Shown: positions 26,127 to 37,681, numbered from the stretch's first letter. The stretch is 64,000 nt of DNA from Luteimonas sp. MC1750 (GCF_016615955.1 NZ_CP067113.1:2480001-2544000); one strand, 5' to 3'. Numbers and translations are program-made. Notes: generated by a model not told the origin, from the sequence alone.

Positions 26127-26807
26127 ATGCGCATCGACATCTGGTCCGACCTGGTCTGCCCCTGGTGCTGGATCGGCAAGCACCGCCTGCAGCGCGCGCT
26201 CGCAATATTGGGCGACGACGCTCCGGCCGTCGCGGTGCACTGGCATCCCTTCCTGCTGGATCCGGACGCCGACGCCACGCCGGTCCCCCTGCGCGAGGCC
26301 TATGCCGCCAAGTTCGGCGGCGAGGCGCGCGCCGCGGAGCTCCTGGCGCAGACCCAGGCCACCGCGCGCGCCGAAGGCCTGCCGATGGACTTCGACCGCG
26401 GCCAGGTGCGCGTGACCACCCTGCACGGCCACCGGCTCATGGGGCTGGCCGCGCGCGAGGGCGATGCCGAAGCGGTGGGCGAGGCGCTGTTCCGCGCGCA
26501 CTTCGCCGAGGGCCGCAACCTGGCCGATCCCGGGGTGCTGGTTGCGGCCGGCGCCGCGGGCGGCCTCGCGGAAGCGCGCGTGCGCGCGATGCTGGATTCC
26601 GACGAGGGCGTGGCCGAGGTGCAGGCCGCGCTGGCCCGCGCGCAGGCGATGGGGATCCGCGCGGTGCCGACCTTCGTCGTCGACGGCCAGCACGGCATCC
26701 AGGGCGCGCACCCGCCGGAGGCCCTGGCCGAGGCGCTGCGCAAACTTGCGCCGCCGCCGGCATCGGGCGACGGTGCGGCCTGCGGGCCCGACGGCTGCGA
26801 GGCCTGA
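26127..26807 (+). CDS. DsbA/FrnE family thioredoxin-fold oxidoreductase
   Basis: 226 residues, no signal peptide, so cytosolic. It opens MRIDIWSDLVCPWCWIGKHR: the CPWC motif at residues 11-14 in a DSBA-like thioredoxin fold, with the helical insertion and the cis-proline loop RAVPTFVV. Closest described families are FrnE and 2-hydroxychromene-2-carboxylate isomerase; the intact Cys pair favours redox activity over isomerisation. The C-terminal tail contains two more Cys (ACGPDGCEA), which might be an additional redox or metal site. The ribosome site GAGGTGA overlaps the stop of the RDD gene. Confidence 0.88.
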   Translation: MRIDIWSDLVCPWCWIGKHRLQRALAILGDDAPAVAVHWHPFLLDPDADATPVPLREAYAAKFGGEARAAELLAQTQATARAEGLPMDFDRGQVRVTTLHGHRLMGLAAREGDAEAVGEALFRAHFAEGRNLADPGVLVAAGAAGGLAEARVRAMLDSDEGVAEVQAALARAQAMGIRAVPTFVVDGQHGIQGAHPPEALAEALRKLAPPPASGDGAACGPDGCEA

Positions 26808-26821
26808 CCGGGGCACCGCGC

Positions 26822-29485
26822 TCAGGAACCGGCGGCACCCGGCGGCGCACGCGGCGGCGCTGGCGCAAACCAGCCCACCAGCGTGCACAGCAGGCCATAG
26901 GCGATGAACGAGCCGATGCCGAGCAGATCGCCCAGGTGCTGGCGGTCGACCAGCACGAGCTTGGCCAGCACCACCGCCATCAGCACCGCGCCGGCCAGCC
27001 ACAGCACGCGCTGCCCCCGGCGTGAACCGCCGATCCAGCCGGCCACGCCAAGCACGCTCCAGACCACGGTCAGCGCGGTCTGCGCCAGGCTGGTCGACCA
27101 GAGGCCCTCGCCCCACGGCACGCCGCCCCAGTGGTGCACCGCGCGCAGGGTGATGCACGTGACCAGCAGGAATCCGGCCGACGACAGCAGCGCCACCCGC
27201 CGCCGGGCGAACGCCGGCGCCTGCGACGACCACAGCCAGCGGGCGAACAGCCCCAGCGCCGCGAGCTGGACGAGATCCAGGGGATTGACCAGGGGCAGCC
27301 ATGGCAGGGGCGCGCTGTCGCCGGCATCGCGCAGCGCGCGCAGCCAGCCGACGCCGACCAGGGCCAGGCAGGTCGCCATGAACGCCGGGTGCATGGCGTC
27401 GAACCCTGGGCCCAGCGGCCATCGCAACCGGCGCCAGCGGAATTGCCCCAGGGCCAGCAGCGCAAGCCATGGCAGCGCGGGCAATGCCAAGCGCCAGCCT
27501 CCGCCAAGCGCCATGTCGCGCGCGAGCTCCCACGCGGACAGCGAACCCACCAGCGCCCACAGCAGCCACCAGGCGAACTGGCTCCAGGCTGCCGGTTGTC
27601 CGCCGTCCGTCCGGAGGCAGGCGAGGCTGCGCACACCGCAAGCAGCGAACGCCAGCCAGGCCGCCGCGCCCCAGCCCGCGAACGGCTGGCCATGGGCATC
27701 CATCTGCAGGATCGCCAGCGGCGCCGCCAGTACGAAGGCACCGAGCACCGTCAGCACCAGCGCCGGAGCCGGGCGCCAGCGATGCGCTTCCGCTGCAAGC
27801 AGGGTGGTGAGCGCGACCGCGACCAGCAGCACGTCGGCGCGGAGGCCGCTGGCGACGTGAGCGTCGACTTCCTGCACGGCGTTGCCGAGCCACCAGGCCA
27901 GGCCCCAGAGGTAGAACGCCAGCGCAGCCGGTGTCCGCCCCGCCCCGCGATACCACCACGCGCTGGCGAAGCCCGCCATCGCCAGCAGCAGCGCGCCGGT
28001 GAACCTTGCGTTGGCAAGCACGGGCGCATCGTGCACATGCCCCGCCACACCGATGGAGAACGACACGGCCGCAGCCAGCTGCAGGCAGGTGCCGATCCAG
28101 CGCGGCAGACCCCGCCCGGTGCGTAGCCCCAGCCACACCAGCGCGGCGCCCTCGACCGCGAACACCGCCGCGGTCGCACGCGCCGACAGCGCCAGCGGCA
28201 CGGCCAGCGTCGCGAAGCCGCCTGCAAGCAGGACGTAGGCCTCGGCAAGCACCGCGTGCGGGCCCCGCCGCTGCCACCAGGCCAGCGCGGCATAGATCGC
28301 GGCCAGCGCCACGGCGCACAGTGCCAGCTGCGTGCGCTCCCCTTCGAGCAGCGCCGCCTGCAGGCTGAAGGCGATCAGCGGGGTGCCGAACAGCAGGCAG
28401 CCGTCGACCACGTCGCGCCGGCCCGGCGGCCTGCGTCGGGCGTAGAGGATCGGCAGCAGCAGGTAGAAGGCGAAGAACAGCAGCAGGAAGGGCTGCGTGG
28501 TGGCGAACTTGGACGGCTCATAGGCCAGCACGCCCCAGGCGACCCCGATGCCCCAGGTGAAGATCCAACCCAGCAGGTTGAGCTCGCGCCAGGGCCGCAG
28601 CCAGGCGATGGCGAAGATCGCCGCGTTGAGCAGGGCGTAGTACGAGAACAGCACCACGTGGTTGCCGCTGCCCGACGACAGCCAGATCGGCGCCATGAAG
28701 CCAGCGAGGATCCCGAGCACCGCCAGCGTGCGCGAACCCTGCAGCACGGCCAGCGCGCCCAGCGCCGCCACCAGGACCACGCTGATCGCGAACGCCGCGC
28801 CTGCCGGCAGCATGGCGTACAGCTTGAAGGCCGCGTACACCACCAGCAGCAGTACGCCGATCGCCCCGCCCTGCACCGCCAATGCGAAGCTGCGGTGGCT
28901 GCTGCGCTTGCGCCACGCAAAGGCCAGCGCCATCAGTGCCGCCGCGGCAATGGCCGCAAGGCGCAGGCCGATGGGCAAAGTCAGCCAGCCCTGGTTGCTG
29001 GCATATCGCAGCAGCGCGGCGACGCCGGCCAGCAGGACCAACACGCCCACCTTGACCGGCACGTTGCCCTCGGTGAACCAGCGGCGCACCGCGTTCGCCA
29101 GGCGGTCGAAAGGAGGCGGAGACGCGGGGGCACGTCGCGCTTCCGCCGCGATCGGTTCGACGCGGCGCGCGGGTGCGGGTGAAGGCGCGCGTGATGCCGA
29201 AACCGTTGCTGGTGTCTGCGTCGGCGTCGGCGTCGGTCTCGGCTCCGGCGTCGACCCGGACCTCGGCGACGGCGGTGACATCGCAGCCGCGTCCAACCAC
29301 GCGGCCGGCAGCGGTGCGGTGCCCGGCTTCGCCTGCGCCTGCACCGACGGCGTCTGGACGCGCGCCAGCGCCGCCTCGAGTTCAGCCACCCGCCGCTTCA
29401 GGTCCCCCAGGCCCACCAGCGCCACCACCAGCAGCACCGGCAACGAGAGCACCGCCAGCCCCAACAGCATCAGCATCGATTCCAT
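26822..29485 (-). CDS. DUF2339 family polytopic membrane protein
   Basis: 887 residues. The N-terminal membrane segment (MLMLLGLAVLSLPVLLVVAL) is followed by a short coiled helix (LKRRVAELEAALARV), a Pro/Thr/Ala-rich linker to about residue 140, then about 20 hydrophobic helices with the family landmarks WFTEGNVPVKVGVLVLLAG and SNQGWLTLP. This is the DUF2339 architecture, found in many proteobacteria as one large gene of unknown function. The start at 29485 has GGGAAGGGA upstream. It converges with the FrnE-like gene (14-base gap) and lies downstream of gap on the same strand, after a terminator. Confidence 0.88.
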   Translation of the reverse strand: MESMLMLLGLAVLSLPVLLVVALVGLGDLKRRVAELEAALARVQTPSVQAQAKPGTAPLPAAWLDAAAMSPPSPRSGSTPEPRPTPTPTQTPATVSASRAPSPAPARRVEPIAAEARRAPASPPPFDRLANAVRRWFTEGNVPVKVGVLVLLAGVAALLRYASNQGWLTLPIGLRLAAIAAAALMALAFAWRKRSSHRSFALAVQGGAIGVLLLVVYAAFKLYAMLPAGAAFAISVVLVAALGALAVLQGSRTLAVLGILAGFMAPIWLSSGSGNHVVLFSYYALLNAAIFAIAWLRPWRELNLLGWIFTWGIGVAWGVLAYEPSKFATTQPFLLLFFAFYLLLPILYARRRPPGRRDVVDGCLLFGTPLIAFSLQAALLEGERTQLALCAVALAAIYAALAWWQRRGPHAVLAEAYVLLAGGFATLAVPLALSARATAAVFAVEGAALVWLGLRTGRGLPRWIGTCLQLAAAVSFSIGVAGHVHDAPVLANARFTGALLLAMAGFASAWWYRGAGRTPAALAFYLWGLAWWLGNAVQEVDAHVASGLRADVLLVAVALTTLLAAEAHRWRPAPALVLTVLGAFVLAAPLAILQMDAHGQPFAGWGAAAWLAFAACGVRSLACLRTDGGQPAAWSQFAWWLLWALVGSLSAWELARDMALGGGWRLALPALPWLALLALGQFRWRRLRWPLGPGFDAMHPAFMATCLALVGVGWLRALRDAGDSAPLPWLPLVNPLDLVQLAALGLFARWLWSSQAPAFARRRVALLSSAGFLLVTCITLRAVHHWGGVPWGEGLWSTSLAQTALTVVWSVLGVAGWIGGSRRGQRVLWLAGAVLMAVVLAKLVLVDRQHLGDLLGIGSFIAYGLLCTLVGWFAPAPPRAPPGAAGS

Positions 29486-29552
29486 CCGTGCGATCCCTTC
29501 CCCTGCCGTCGCCACGGCCCAGAGGGCACCTTGGCGCACCCACCCACAAACA

Positions 29553-29579
29553 GGAAGCCCCGCGCGAGGCGGGGCTTCC
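29553..29579 (-). terminator. intrinsic terminator of gap
   Basis: An 11-bp GC-rich stem (GGAAGCCCCGC, 29553-29563, with 29569-29579) and 5-base loop start 22 nt after the gap stop. A T-containing tract (CTGTTTG) follows on the minus strand. Confidence 0.75.
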
Positions 29580-29601
29580 GTGGTCCAACGTGGCTGCGGC
29601 C

Positions 29602-30715
<1,114 letters not shown>

Positions 30716-30775
30716 TGCGGCTGGGTATGGCTCGACGCACCATGTCGCCATCCCCACCGCTAGAAGGCGTCCCAC

Positions 30776-31402
30776 ATGCTCCGCAAGACCCTCCCCCTGC
30801 TCGCCCTGGCCATCGCCGGCGTCCTCGCCGCGCCCGCCGCCCTCGCCCAGTCCGCAGGCGACTGGACGGTCGCGATCGGCGCCCACCAGGTCAACCCGGA
30901 CTCCGACAACGGCGCCCTGGCCGGCGGCACCCTGCCCCTCGACATCGGCTCCAGCACCCGCCCGACCATCGCGTTCGAGTACTTCGTGCGCGACAACCTC
31001 GGCCTGGAAGTGCTGGCCGCGCTGCCGTTCCAGCACGAGATCGCCATCGAGGGCCTGGGCCGCGTCGGCAGCACGAAGCACCTGCCGCCGACGGTGAGCC
31101 TGCAGTACCACTTCAACAGCCAGGGCAAGGTTTCGCCGCTGCTGGGCGTGGGCCTGAACTACACCACCTTCTTCAGCGAAGAGACCCGCGGCCCGCTGCA
31201 GGGCTCGAAGCTCGAGCTCGAAGACTCGTTCGGCCTCGCGCTGCACGCCGGCGTGGACTTCAAGGTCGGCCAGAAGGGCGCGATCCGCGTCGACGTTCGC
31301 TGGATGGACATCGACAGCGACGTCAAGCTCGACGGCGCGAAGCTCGGCAGCGCGAAGATCGACCCGCTGGTCTACGGCGCGGCCTACGTCCTGCGCTTCT
31401 GA
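30776..31402 (+). CDS. ompW: OmpW family outer-membrane protein
   Basis: 208 residues, an eight-stranded beta barrel. The signal peptide ends ALA^QSAGDW. The body follows OmpW: an N-terminal strand WTVAIGAHQVNPDSDNG, the loop region LPLDIGSSTRPTIAFEYF, NLGLEVLAALPFQH, and the C-terminal strand LVYGAAYVLRF ending in Phe, as barrel insertion requires. OmpW proteins form narrow hydrophobic channels for small molecules. AGAAGG precedes the start by 9 nt. The upstream FNR-like site suggests oxygen-responsive expression. Confidence 0.9.
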   Translation: MLRKTLPLLALAIAGVLAAPAALAQSAGDWTVAIGAHQVNPDSDNGALAGGTLPLDIGSSTRPTIAFEYFVRDNLGLEVLAALPFQHEIAIEGLGRVGSTKHLPPTVSLQYHFNSQGKVSPLLGVGLNYTTFFSEETRGPLQGSKLELEDSFGLALHAGVDFKVGQKGAIRVDVRWMDIDSDVKLDGAKLGSAKIDPLVYGAAYVLRF

Positions 31403-31432
31403 ACCGCGCGGGCGACCCCGGGCGCATGCGGC

Positions 31433-31438
31433 TAGAAT
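31433..31438 (+). promoter_or_regulatory. -10 element of nuclease gene, leaderless arrangement
   Basis: TAGAAT preceded by GC ends 6 bases before the ATG at 31445, the same spacing as for the RDD gene. Transcription would start at the ATG; no ribosome-binding sequence intervenes. Confidence 0.5.
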
Positions 31439-31444
31439 CGCTGC

Positions 31445-32287
31445 ATGCGCCCGAACCGTGACCGCCCGATGACCCGTTTCCTCCCCGTCCTCGCCCTCGC
31501 CTGCGCGTTCGTCGCCGGCGACGCCTCCGCGTGGAGCGCGGAAGGCCACCGCATCGTCGCGCACATCGCCGATGCCGGCCTCAGCCCGGCCGCGCGCGCC
31601 GAGGTCGAGCGCCTGCTCGCCGGCGAAGCCGATCCGACCCTGGCCGGCGTGGCCACCTGGGCCGACGAGCTGCGCGACACCGATCCCGACGGCCTGGGCA
31701 AGCGTTCGGCCAAGTGGCACTACATCAATTTCGACGGCCGCTGCGGCTTCGAGCCGCCGCGCGACTGCAAGGGCAACAACTGCATCGTCACCCAGACCAA
31801 CCTGCTCTACCGGATCCTTGCCGACCCCACGCGCGACCCGGCCGACCGTGCCATGGCGCTGAAGTTCGTGGTGCACTTCGTCGGCGACCTGCACCAGCCC
31901 ATGCATGCCAGCCCGCGCGACGACAAGGGCGGCAACGACTACCAGGTGAACCTGGGCGGCGAAGGCAGCAACCTGCACCGCATCTGGGACGGCACGATCA
32001 TCAAGCGCCGCGACCTCGCCGCCGAGGAATACGCCGACGTACTGCTCGAGACCCCGCTCCCGCACGATCCGACGCTCTCCTCCGATCGCCCCGTGCTCGA
32101 CTGGGCGCTGGAGTCCTGCCAGCTGGTCGAGGACGGCAAGGTCTATCCGGCCGATGGCGTGCACGTGATCGACGAGGCCTTCCTCGAGGCCCGCCTGCCG
32201 GTGGCCGAGCAGCGCCTGCGCGAAGCCGGCGTGCGCCTGGCCCAGCTGCTGAACCACGCGCTGGCGCCGCCGATGCAGGCCCGCTAG
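31445..32287 (+). CDS. S1/P1 family zinc nuclease (exported)
   Basis: 280 residues. A signal peptide (from the ATG at 31445, or from the ATG at 31469 within [14 protein letters not shown]) ends DASA^W: the mature N-terminal Trp is a zinc ligand in S1/P1 nucleases. Further ligand motifs are [32 protein letters not shown] and NLHRIWDG. The enzyme degrades single-stranded RNA/DNA and 3'-nucleotides to release phosphate outside the cytosol, and could be a T2SS substrate. Disulfide cysteines ([16 protein letters not shown]) are visible. Confidence 0.93.
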   Translation: MRPNRDRPMTRFLPVLALACAFVAGDASAWSAEGHRIVAHIADAGLSPAARAEVERLLAGEADPTLAGVATWADELRDTDPDGLGKRSAKWHYINFDGRCGFEPPRDCKGNNCIVTQTNLLYRILADPTRDPADRAMALKFVVHFVGDLHQPMHASPRDDKGGNDYQVNLGGEGSNLHRIWDGTIIKRRDLAAEEYADVLLETPLPHDPTLSSDRPVLDWALESCQLVEDGKVYPADGVHVIDEAFLEARLPVAEQRLREAGVRLAQLLNHALAPPMQAR

Positions 32288-32325
32288 TCGCAGGGCCCGG
32301 TTGCGGGCGCAGCGCAGGCCCATCG

Positions 32326-33114
32326 ATGCCCCCCATCCGCCGCCTGGTCCTCGCCGCACTCGCCGCGCTCACGCTCCTGCTGGGCGTCGCCGCCGGCCCG
32401 GCACGCGCCGACGACGCACCGTTGACGGTGTTTGCCGCGGCCAGCCTCAAGGAATCGATGGACGAGGCCGCCGACGCCTATCGCCGCGCGACCGGGCAGC
32501 GGGTTCGCGTCTCCTACGCGGCCAGCTCCGCGCTGGCGCGGCAGATCGCCCAGGGCGCCCCGGCCGACGTCTTCATCCCCGCCGACAGCGACTGGATGGA
32601 CGAGCTGCAGGCCCGTGGCCTGGTGGACGCGGAGACCCGCACCGCGCTGCTCGGCAACAGCCTGGTGCTGATCGCCCCGGCCACTTCGGCGACGGCGCCG
32701 CTGGCGCTGCGCACAGGCGTCGACCTGCGGCCGCTCCTGGGCCAGCGTGGCCGCATCGCCATGGGCATGGTCGACAGCGTGCCCGCGGGCCGCTACGCGA
32801 AGGCAGGCTTCCTCTCGCTCGGCATGTGGGACGCGCTGGCGCCGCGCGTGGCCGGCGTCGAGAACGTACGCGCGGCGCTGATGCTGGTGGCCCGCGGCGA
32901 AGCACCGCTGGGCGTGGTCTACGACAGCGACGCGCGCGCCGAGCCGCGGGTGCGCGTGCTGGCCACCTTCCCGGCAGGCTCGCATCCCGGGATCGTCTAT
33001 CCAGCGGCGCGCGTGAGCGCAAGCCGCCATGCGCGGGCCGCGGCCTTCATCGACTGGCTGCGGACGCCCCCGGCGCAGGCGATCTTCGCCCGCCGCGGCT
33101 TCAGGCTGCTCTGA
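32326..33114 (+). CDS. modA: molybdate ABC transporter substrate-binding protein
   Basis: 262 residues with a Sec signal peptide ending ARA^[17 protein letters not shown]; this FAAASL motif with the first oxyanion-binding Ser is diagnostic of ModA. Other binding loops are [26 protein letters not shown] and [13 protein letters not shown] (the last Asp/Tyr region). It delivers molybdate to ModB in the periplasm. It is the first gene of modABC, starting 38 nt after the nuclease stop and possibly cotranscribed with it. No ModE palindrome or Moco riboswitch was seen. Confidence 0.94.
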   Translation: MPPIRRLVLAALAALTLLLGVAAGPARADDAPLTVFAAASLKESMDEAADAYRRATGQRVRVSYAASSALARQIAQGAPADVFIPADSDWMDELQARGLVDAETRTALLGNSLVLIAPATSATAPLALRTGVDLRPLLGQRGRIAMGMVDSVPAGRYAKAGFLSLGMWDALAPRVAGVENVRAALMLVARGEAPLGVVYDSDARAEPRVRVLATFPAGSHPGIVYPAARVSASRHARAAAFIDWLRTPPAQAIFARRGFRLL

Positions 33115-33130
33115 GCAGGCGGCCGGGAGC

Positions 33131-33835
33131 ATGCCCGCCTTCAGCCCGGCCGAAGTCACGGCCATCGCGCTCAGCCTGAAAGTGGCCTGCGTGGCCGCGT
33201 TGGCCAGCCTGCCCCCCGGGATCGCCGTGGCCTGGCTGCTCGCGCGCCGGCGCTTCCCCGGCAAGGCGCTGCTCGACGCGCTGGTCCATTTGCCGCTGGT
33301 GCTGCCACCGGTGGTGGTCGGCTATGCCCTGCTGGTGCTCTTCGGGCGCCAGGGCGCCGTGGGTGCCTTCCTGGCCGAGCACCTGGGCATCCGCTTCGCT
33401 TTCCACTGGATCGGCGCGGCGCTGGCGAGCGCGATCATGGGCTTCCCGCTGATGGTGCGCGCGATCCGGCTGTCGATCGAGGCCGTCGACCGGCGCCTGG
33501 AGCAGGCGGCCGCGACCCTGGGCGCCAGTCCGTGGCGCGTCTTCGCCACGGTCACCCTGCCGCTGGCCTGGCCGGGCATCGTCGCCGGCGGCGTGCTCGC
33601 CTTCGCCAAGGCGCTGGGCGAGTTCGGCGCCACCATCACCTTCGTCTCCAACATCCCGGGCGAGACCCAGACGCTGTCCTCGGCGATCTACGAGCTGATG
33701 CAGGTGCCCGGCGGCGAGATCGGCATCTGGCGGCTGGCGGCGGTGGCCGTGGCGATCTCGCTGCTCGCGCTGCTGGCGTCGGAGTGGCTGGTGCGACGCC
33801 AGCAGGGCCGGCGCGATGACGGGGAGGACGCGTGA
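33131..33835 (+). CDS. modB: molybdate ABC transporter permease
   Basis: 234 residues with five to six helices. The EAA coupling loop EQAAATLGASPWRVFATVTLPLAWPG is intact, as are LPLVLPPVVVGYALL and AFAKALGEFGATITFVSNIPGETQTL, typical of ModB. GGGAG precedes the ATG at 33131. It forms the inner-membrane channel with ModC. Confidence 0.95.
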   Translation: MPAFSPAEVTAIALSLKVACVAALASLPPGIAVAWLLARRRFPGKALLDALVHLPLVLPPVVVGYALLVLFGRQGAVGAFLAEHLGIRFAFHWIGAALASAIMGFPLMVRAIRLSIEAVDRRLEQAAATLGASPWRVFATVTLPLAWPGIVAGGVLAFAKALGEFGATITFVSNIPGETQTLSSAIYELMQVPGGEIGIWRLAAVAVAISLLALLASEWLVRRQQGRRDDGEDA

Positions 33836-33863
33836 GCCGCACGCCGCCGGGGGGACTCGCACG

Positions 33864-34484
33864 ATGCTGAGCCTCGACGTGCAGCTGCGTCGCGGGCGGT
33901 TCGAGCGTCGCGTGACGATCGAGGACCCCGCGCGGGTGATCGCCCTGGTCGGCCCGTCCGGTGCCGGCAAGACCACGGTGCTCAGTGCCATCGCCGGGCT
34001 GGTCAAGCCGCGCGCGGGACGCATCGAGGTCGACGGGCGTGTTCTGTTCGACAGCGCGCGCGGCATCGACTTGCCGGCGCACCGGCGCCGAGTCGGCTAC
34101 GTGTTCCAGGACGCGCGGCTGTTCCCCCACCTGGACGTGCGCGGCAACCTGCTCTACGGCCGCCACGCCGGCAGCGCGGAGGGGCCGCGCTTCGAACTCG
34201 ATGCGGTGGTCGCCCTGCTCGGCATCGGCGGGCTGCTGGGCCGACGCACCGCCAACCTGTCCGGCGGCGAAGCGCAGCGGGTGGCCATCGGCCGCGCGCT
34301 GCTCTCCCAGCCGGCCATCCTGCTGTTCGACGAGCCCCTGTCGGCCCTGGACCACGCGCGGCGCGAGGAGCTGATTCCCTGGCTGCAGCGCGTGCGCGAC
34401 GAGGTCAGGCTGCCGATGCTCTACGTCAGCCACCACCCGGACGAGGTGCGCCGGCTGGCGGAAGCGGTCCACCGGCTGGAGTGA
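33864..34484 (+). CDS. modC: molybdate ABC transporter ATPase (short form)
   Basis: 206 residues containing a full ABC domain: Walker A GPSGAGKTT (near residue 32), Q-loop YVFQDARLFPHL, signature LSGGEAQRVAIGRAL, Walker B ILLFDEPLSALD and switch His in YVSHHPDEV. The C-terminal MOP/OB molybdate-binding domain of the ~350-residue E. coli ModC is missing, so feedback by bound molybdate is not expected. The ATG at 33864 has GGGGGGA 8 nt upstream; an in-frame ATG at 33816 would overlap modB. Confidence 0.9.
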   Translation: MLSLDVQLRRGRFERRVTIEDPARVIALVGPSGAGKTTVLSAIAGLVKPRAGRIEVDGRVLFDSARGIDLPAHRRRVGYVFQDARLFPHLDVRGNLLYGRHAGSAEGPRFELDAVVALLGIGGLLGRRTANLSGGEAQRVAIGRALLSQPAILLFDEPLSALDHARREELIPWLQRVRDEVRLPMLYVSHHPDEVRRLAEAVHRLE

Positions 34485-34564
34485 GCCGGCGTCAGCACCC
34501 AGGCCCTGGCCGCCCGTGTCAAGTGCCGCCGCGGGCCCCGCAAGCGCGCCGCAGGTCGCCGGAG

Positions 34565-35668
34565 TCAGGCTTCGCCGAGCGGTTCCAGGCCCCCGATCGT
34601 CCCACCGGCGACGGCGGCGGCGATCACCGCGTCGGCGCCCTCCGTGTCGATGCCGTTCGCCCGGTACCACGCCGGGTCGTAGTAGCTGTGGGCGTAGCGC
34701 TCGCCCGCATCGCAGAGGATGGTCACGATCGAACCGTCCTGGCCGGCGTCGCGCATGCGGCGCGCGGCGTGCAGCACGCCGACGAAGTTGGTGCCGGTCG
34801 AGCCGCCGACGCGACGGCCCAGCGTTGCGCTGACGTGGCGCATCGCCGCCAGGGCCAGCGCGTCGGGCACCTTCAGCATGCCGTCGACGCAGCTGGGGAT
34901 GAAGCTCGGCTCCACCCGCGGGCGGCCGATGCCTTCGACCCGCGAGCCACGCGGATGGGTGAAGCCGCGCCACGGCTCGCCAGCGAGCGCGGCGCGGTAG
35001 GCGTCATGGAACACCGATTCCTGCGGATCCACGCACAGCACCCGCGTGGCATGGCGGCGGTAGCGCGCATAGCGCCCCAGCGTCGCCGCGGTGCCGCCGG
35101 TGCCCGGGCTGCAGACGATCCAGGCCGGGACCGGGTGCGGCTCCTCGGCCATCTGCCGGAAGATCGACTCGGCGATGTTGTTGTTGGCGCGCCAGTCGGT
35201 CGCGCGCTCGGCATAGGTGAACTGGTCCATGAAGTGGCCGCCGCTCTCGCGCGCCACGCGCTGCGACTCGGCATCGAGCGCGCAGGCGGTGTCGACCAGG
35301 TGGCAGCGGCCGCCGTGGAACTCGATCGCGGCGATCTTTTCCGGCGAGGTCGAGGCCGGGATCACCGCGATGAAGGGCAGGCCGAGCAGGCGGGCGAAAT
35401 AGGCCTCGGACACCGCGGTGGAACCGCTCGAGGCCTCGATCACCGGACGGCCCTCGCGCAGCCAGCCGTTGGCCAGCGCGTACAGGAACAGCGAGCGCGC
35501 CAGCCGGTGCTTGAGGCTGCCGGTCGGGTGGCTGGACTCGTCCTTGAGGTAGACGTCGATGCCCGGATAGCCGGGCAGCGGCATCGGGATCAGGTGGGTG
35601 TCGGCCGAGCGGTTGAAGTCGGCCTCGATGGTGTGGATGGCGCGGGCCACCCACTCGCGCTGCGCCAT
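34565..35668 (-). CDS. PLP-dependent cysteine synthase family protein, Cds1-like
   Basis: 367 residues of the fold-type II PLP family. The Schiff-base Lys is in [23 protein letters not shown] (about residue 53), substrate loop [14 protein letters not shown], and phosphate loop [17 protein letters not shown]. The [16 protein letters not shown] and [11 protein letters not shown] blocks resemble the mycobacterial cysteine desulfhydrase Cds1 rather than CysK/CysM, so production of H2S from cysteine is the more likely activity; this is from remembered family features, not a search. It starts 24 nt after tkt ends and may be cotranscribed. Confidence 0.8.
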   Translation of the reverse strand: MAQREWVARAIHTIEADFNRSADTHLIPMPLPGYPGIDVYLKDESSHPTGSLKHRLARSLFLYALANGWLREGRPVIEASSGSTAVSEAYFARLLGLPFIAVIPASTSPEKIAAIEFHGGRCHLVDTACALDAESQRVARESGGHFMDQFTYAERATDWRANNNIAESIFRQMAEEPHPVPAWIVCSPGTGGTAATLGRYARYRRHATRVLCVDPQESVFHDAYRAALAGEPWRGFTHPRGSRVEGIGRPRVEPSFIPSCVDGMLKVPDALALAAMRHVSATLGRRVGGSTGTNFVGVLHAARRMRDAGQDGSIVTILCDAGERYAHSYYDPAWYRANGIDTEGADAVIAAAVAGGTIGGLEPLGEA

Positions 35669-35692
35669 GTCCGCCGCCTCCCCGCGCGCGGC

Positions 35693-37681
35693 CTAGAGCG
35701 CGCGCGCGGCGTCGACCACCGCCTCGACCGTGAAGCCGAAGTGCGGGAACAGCACCTCCGCCGGGGCACTGGCGCCAAAGCGGTCGATGCCGATCACCGC
35801 GCCGTCCAGGCCCACGTACTTGCGCCAGAAGTCGGAAACGCCGGCCTCGATCGCCACGCGCTTCCTGCAGGCGTTCGGCAATACCGATTCGCGATAGCTG
35901 GCGTCCTGGCGGTCGAAGACATCGGTCGAGGGCATCGACACCACGCGCACGGCGTCACCCAGCTGCGCGGCCGCGTACATGGCCAGGCCGACCTCGGAGC
36001 CGGTGGCGATCAGGATCACCTCCGGTGCGCCCACGGAATCCTTCAGCACGTAACCGCCGCGCGCGATCGCTGCGACCTGCGCTTCGTCGCGCGCCTGGGG
36101 TGCAAGGTTCTGGCGCGAGAACACCAGGCAGGCGGGCCCGTCCTGGCGCTCGATCGCGGCCTTCCAGCAAACGGCGGATTCGACCGCGTCGCAGGGGCGC
36201 CAGACGTCATTTCCGGGGATCGCACGCAGGCTGGCCAGGTGCTCGACGGGCTGGTGCGTCGGGCCGTCCTCGCCCAGGCCGATGGAATCGTGGGTGTAGA
36301 CGTGGATGACGTGCGCACCCATCAGCGCGCCCATGCGCACTGCGTTGCGCGCGTAATCGCTGAACACCAGGAAGGTGGCGTCATAGGGGATGAAACCGCC
36401 ATGCAGCGCCAGGCCGTTGGAGATCGCGGTCATCGCGAACTCGCGCACGCCGTAATAGACGTAGTTGGCGTCGGGATCGTCGCCGGCCACCGACTTGCTG
36501 CCGCTCCACAGGGTGAGGTTGGAACCGGCCAGGTCGGCCGAGCCGCCGACGAGCTCGGGCAGGTGCGGCGCAAAGGCCTCGATCGCCATCTGCGAGGCCT
36601 TGCGCGAGGCGACCTTGGGGCTCTCGGCCTGCAGCTTCGCGATGTACGCGTCGGCCGCGGCGGAAAATCCTTCCGGCAATTCCCCGTGCGAGCGGCGCGA
36701 CAGCTCACCGGCCAGCTCCGGGTGCCGCTGCGCGTAGGCGTCGAACATCCGGTTCCACTGCTCCTCGCGCACGGTGCCGGCGTTGTTCGCACGCCAGCCG
36801 TCGTAGATCGTTTCGGGGATTTCGAACTCGCCGTGCTCCCAGCCCAGCGCCTTGCGCGTGGCCACGATCTCGTCCTTGCCCAGCGGCGCCCCGTGCGAGG
36901 ACTCGCTGCCCGCCTTGGCCGGCGAGCCGTAGCCGATGGTCGTGCGGCAGCAGAGCAGCACCGGCCGGTCGTCGTGCTGCATCGCCTGGTCGATCGCGGC
37001 CTTGATGGCGGCGGCGTCATGCCCGTCGATGTCGCGGATCACGCGCCAGCCGTAGGCCTCGAAGCGCGCCGGGGTGTCGTCGGTGAACCAGCCCGCGGTG
37101 TCGCCGTCGATCGAGATGCGGTTGTCGTCCCAGAACGCGACCAGCTTGCCCAGGCCCCAGGTGCCGGCCAGCGAGGCGGCTTCGTGGCTGATGCCCTCCA
37201 TCAGGCAGCCGTCGCCCAGGAAGACCCAGGTGCGATGGTCGACGACCGCGTACTCGGGACGGTTGAAGCGCTGCGCCAGCAGCTTCTCGGCCAGCGCGAA
37301 ACCCACCGCGTTCGCGAAGCCCTGGCCCAGCGGCCCGGTGGTGGTCTCGACGCCGCCGGTGACGAAGTTCTCCGGGTGCCCCGGCGTGCGGTGGCCGAGC
37401 TGGCGGAAGTTCTTCAGCTCCTCGATCGGCAGGTCGTAGCCCGCCAGGTGCAGCAGCGCGTACTGCAGCATCGAGCCGTGGCCGTTTGACAGCACGAAGC
37501 GGTCGCGGTTGAACCACTTCGGGTTGCCCGGGTTGTGGTTCAGGTAGTCATTCCACAGCACCTCGGCGATGTCGGCCATGCCCATGGGCATGCCGGGGTG
37601 GCCGGAGTTGGCCGCCTGGACGGCGTCCATGGCGAGGATGCGGATGGCATTGGCGAGGTCGCGGCGGCTGGGGCTGGTCAT
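35693..37681 (-). CDS. tkt: transketolase
   Basis: 662 residues; thiamine-diphosphate enzyme of the pentose phosphate pathway. N-terminal [22 protein letters not shown], the TPP motif [36 protein letters not shown], and central [20 protein letters not shown] are all present. The C-terminal domain ends [15 protein letters not shown]. The start at 37681 ([14 protein letters not shown]) fits the family; the frame continues upstream into a repeat element with no coding character. Confidence 0.97.
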   Translation of the reverse strand: MTSPSRRDLANAIRILAMDAVQAANSGHPGMPMGMADIAEVLWNDYLNHNPGNPKWFNRDRFVLSNGHGSMLQYALLHLAGYDLPIEELKNFRQLGHRTPGHPENFVTGGVETTTGPLGQGFANAVGFALAEKLLAQRFNRPEYAVVDHRTWVFLGDGCLMEGISHEAASLAGTWGLGKLVAFWDDNRISIDGDTAGWFTDDTPARFEAYGWRVIRDIDGHDAAAIKAAIDQAMQHDDRPVLLCCRTTIGYGSPAKAGSESSHGAPLGKDEIVATRKALGWEHGEFEIPETIYDGWRANNAGTVREEQWNRMFDAYAQRHPELAGELSRRSHGELPEGFSAAADAYIAKLQAESPKVASRKASQMAIEAFAPHLPELVGGSADLAGSNLTLWSGSKSVAGDDPDANYVYYGVREFAMTAISNGLALHGGFIPYDATFLVFSDYARNAVRMGALMGAHVIHVYTHDSIGLGEDGPTHQPVEHLASLRAIPGNDVWRPCDAVESAVCWKAAIERQDGPACLVFSRQNLAPQARDEAQVAAIARGGYVLKDSVGAPEVILIATGSEVGLAMYAAAQLGDAVRVVSMPSTDVFDRQDASYRESVLPNACRKRVAIEAGVSDFWRKYVGLDGAVIGIDRFGASAPAEVLFPHFGFTVEAVVDAARAL

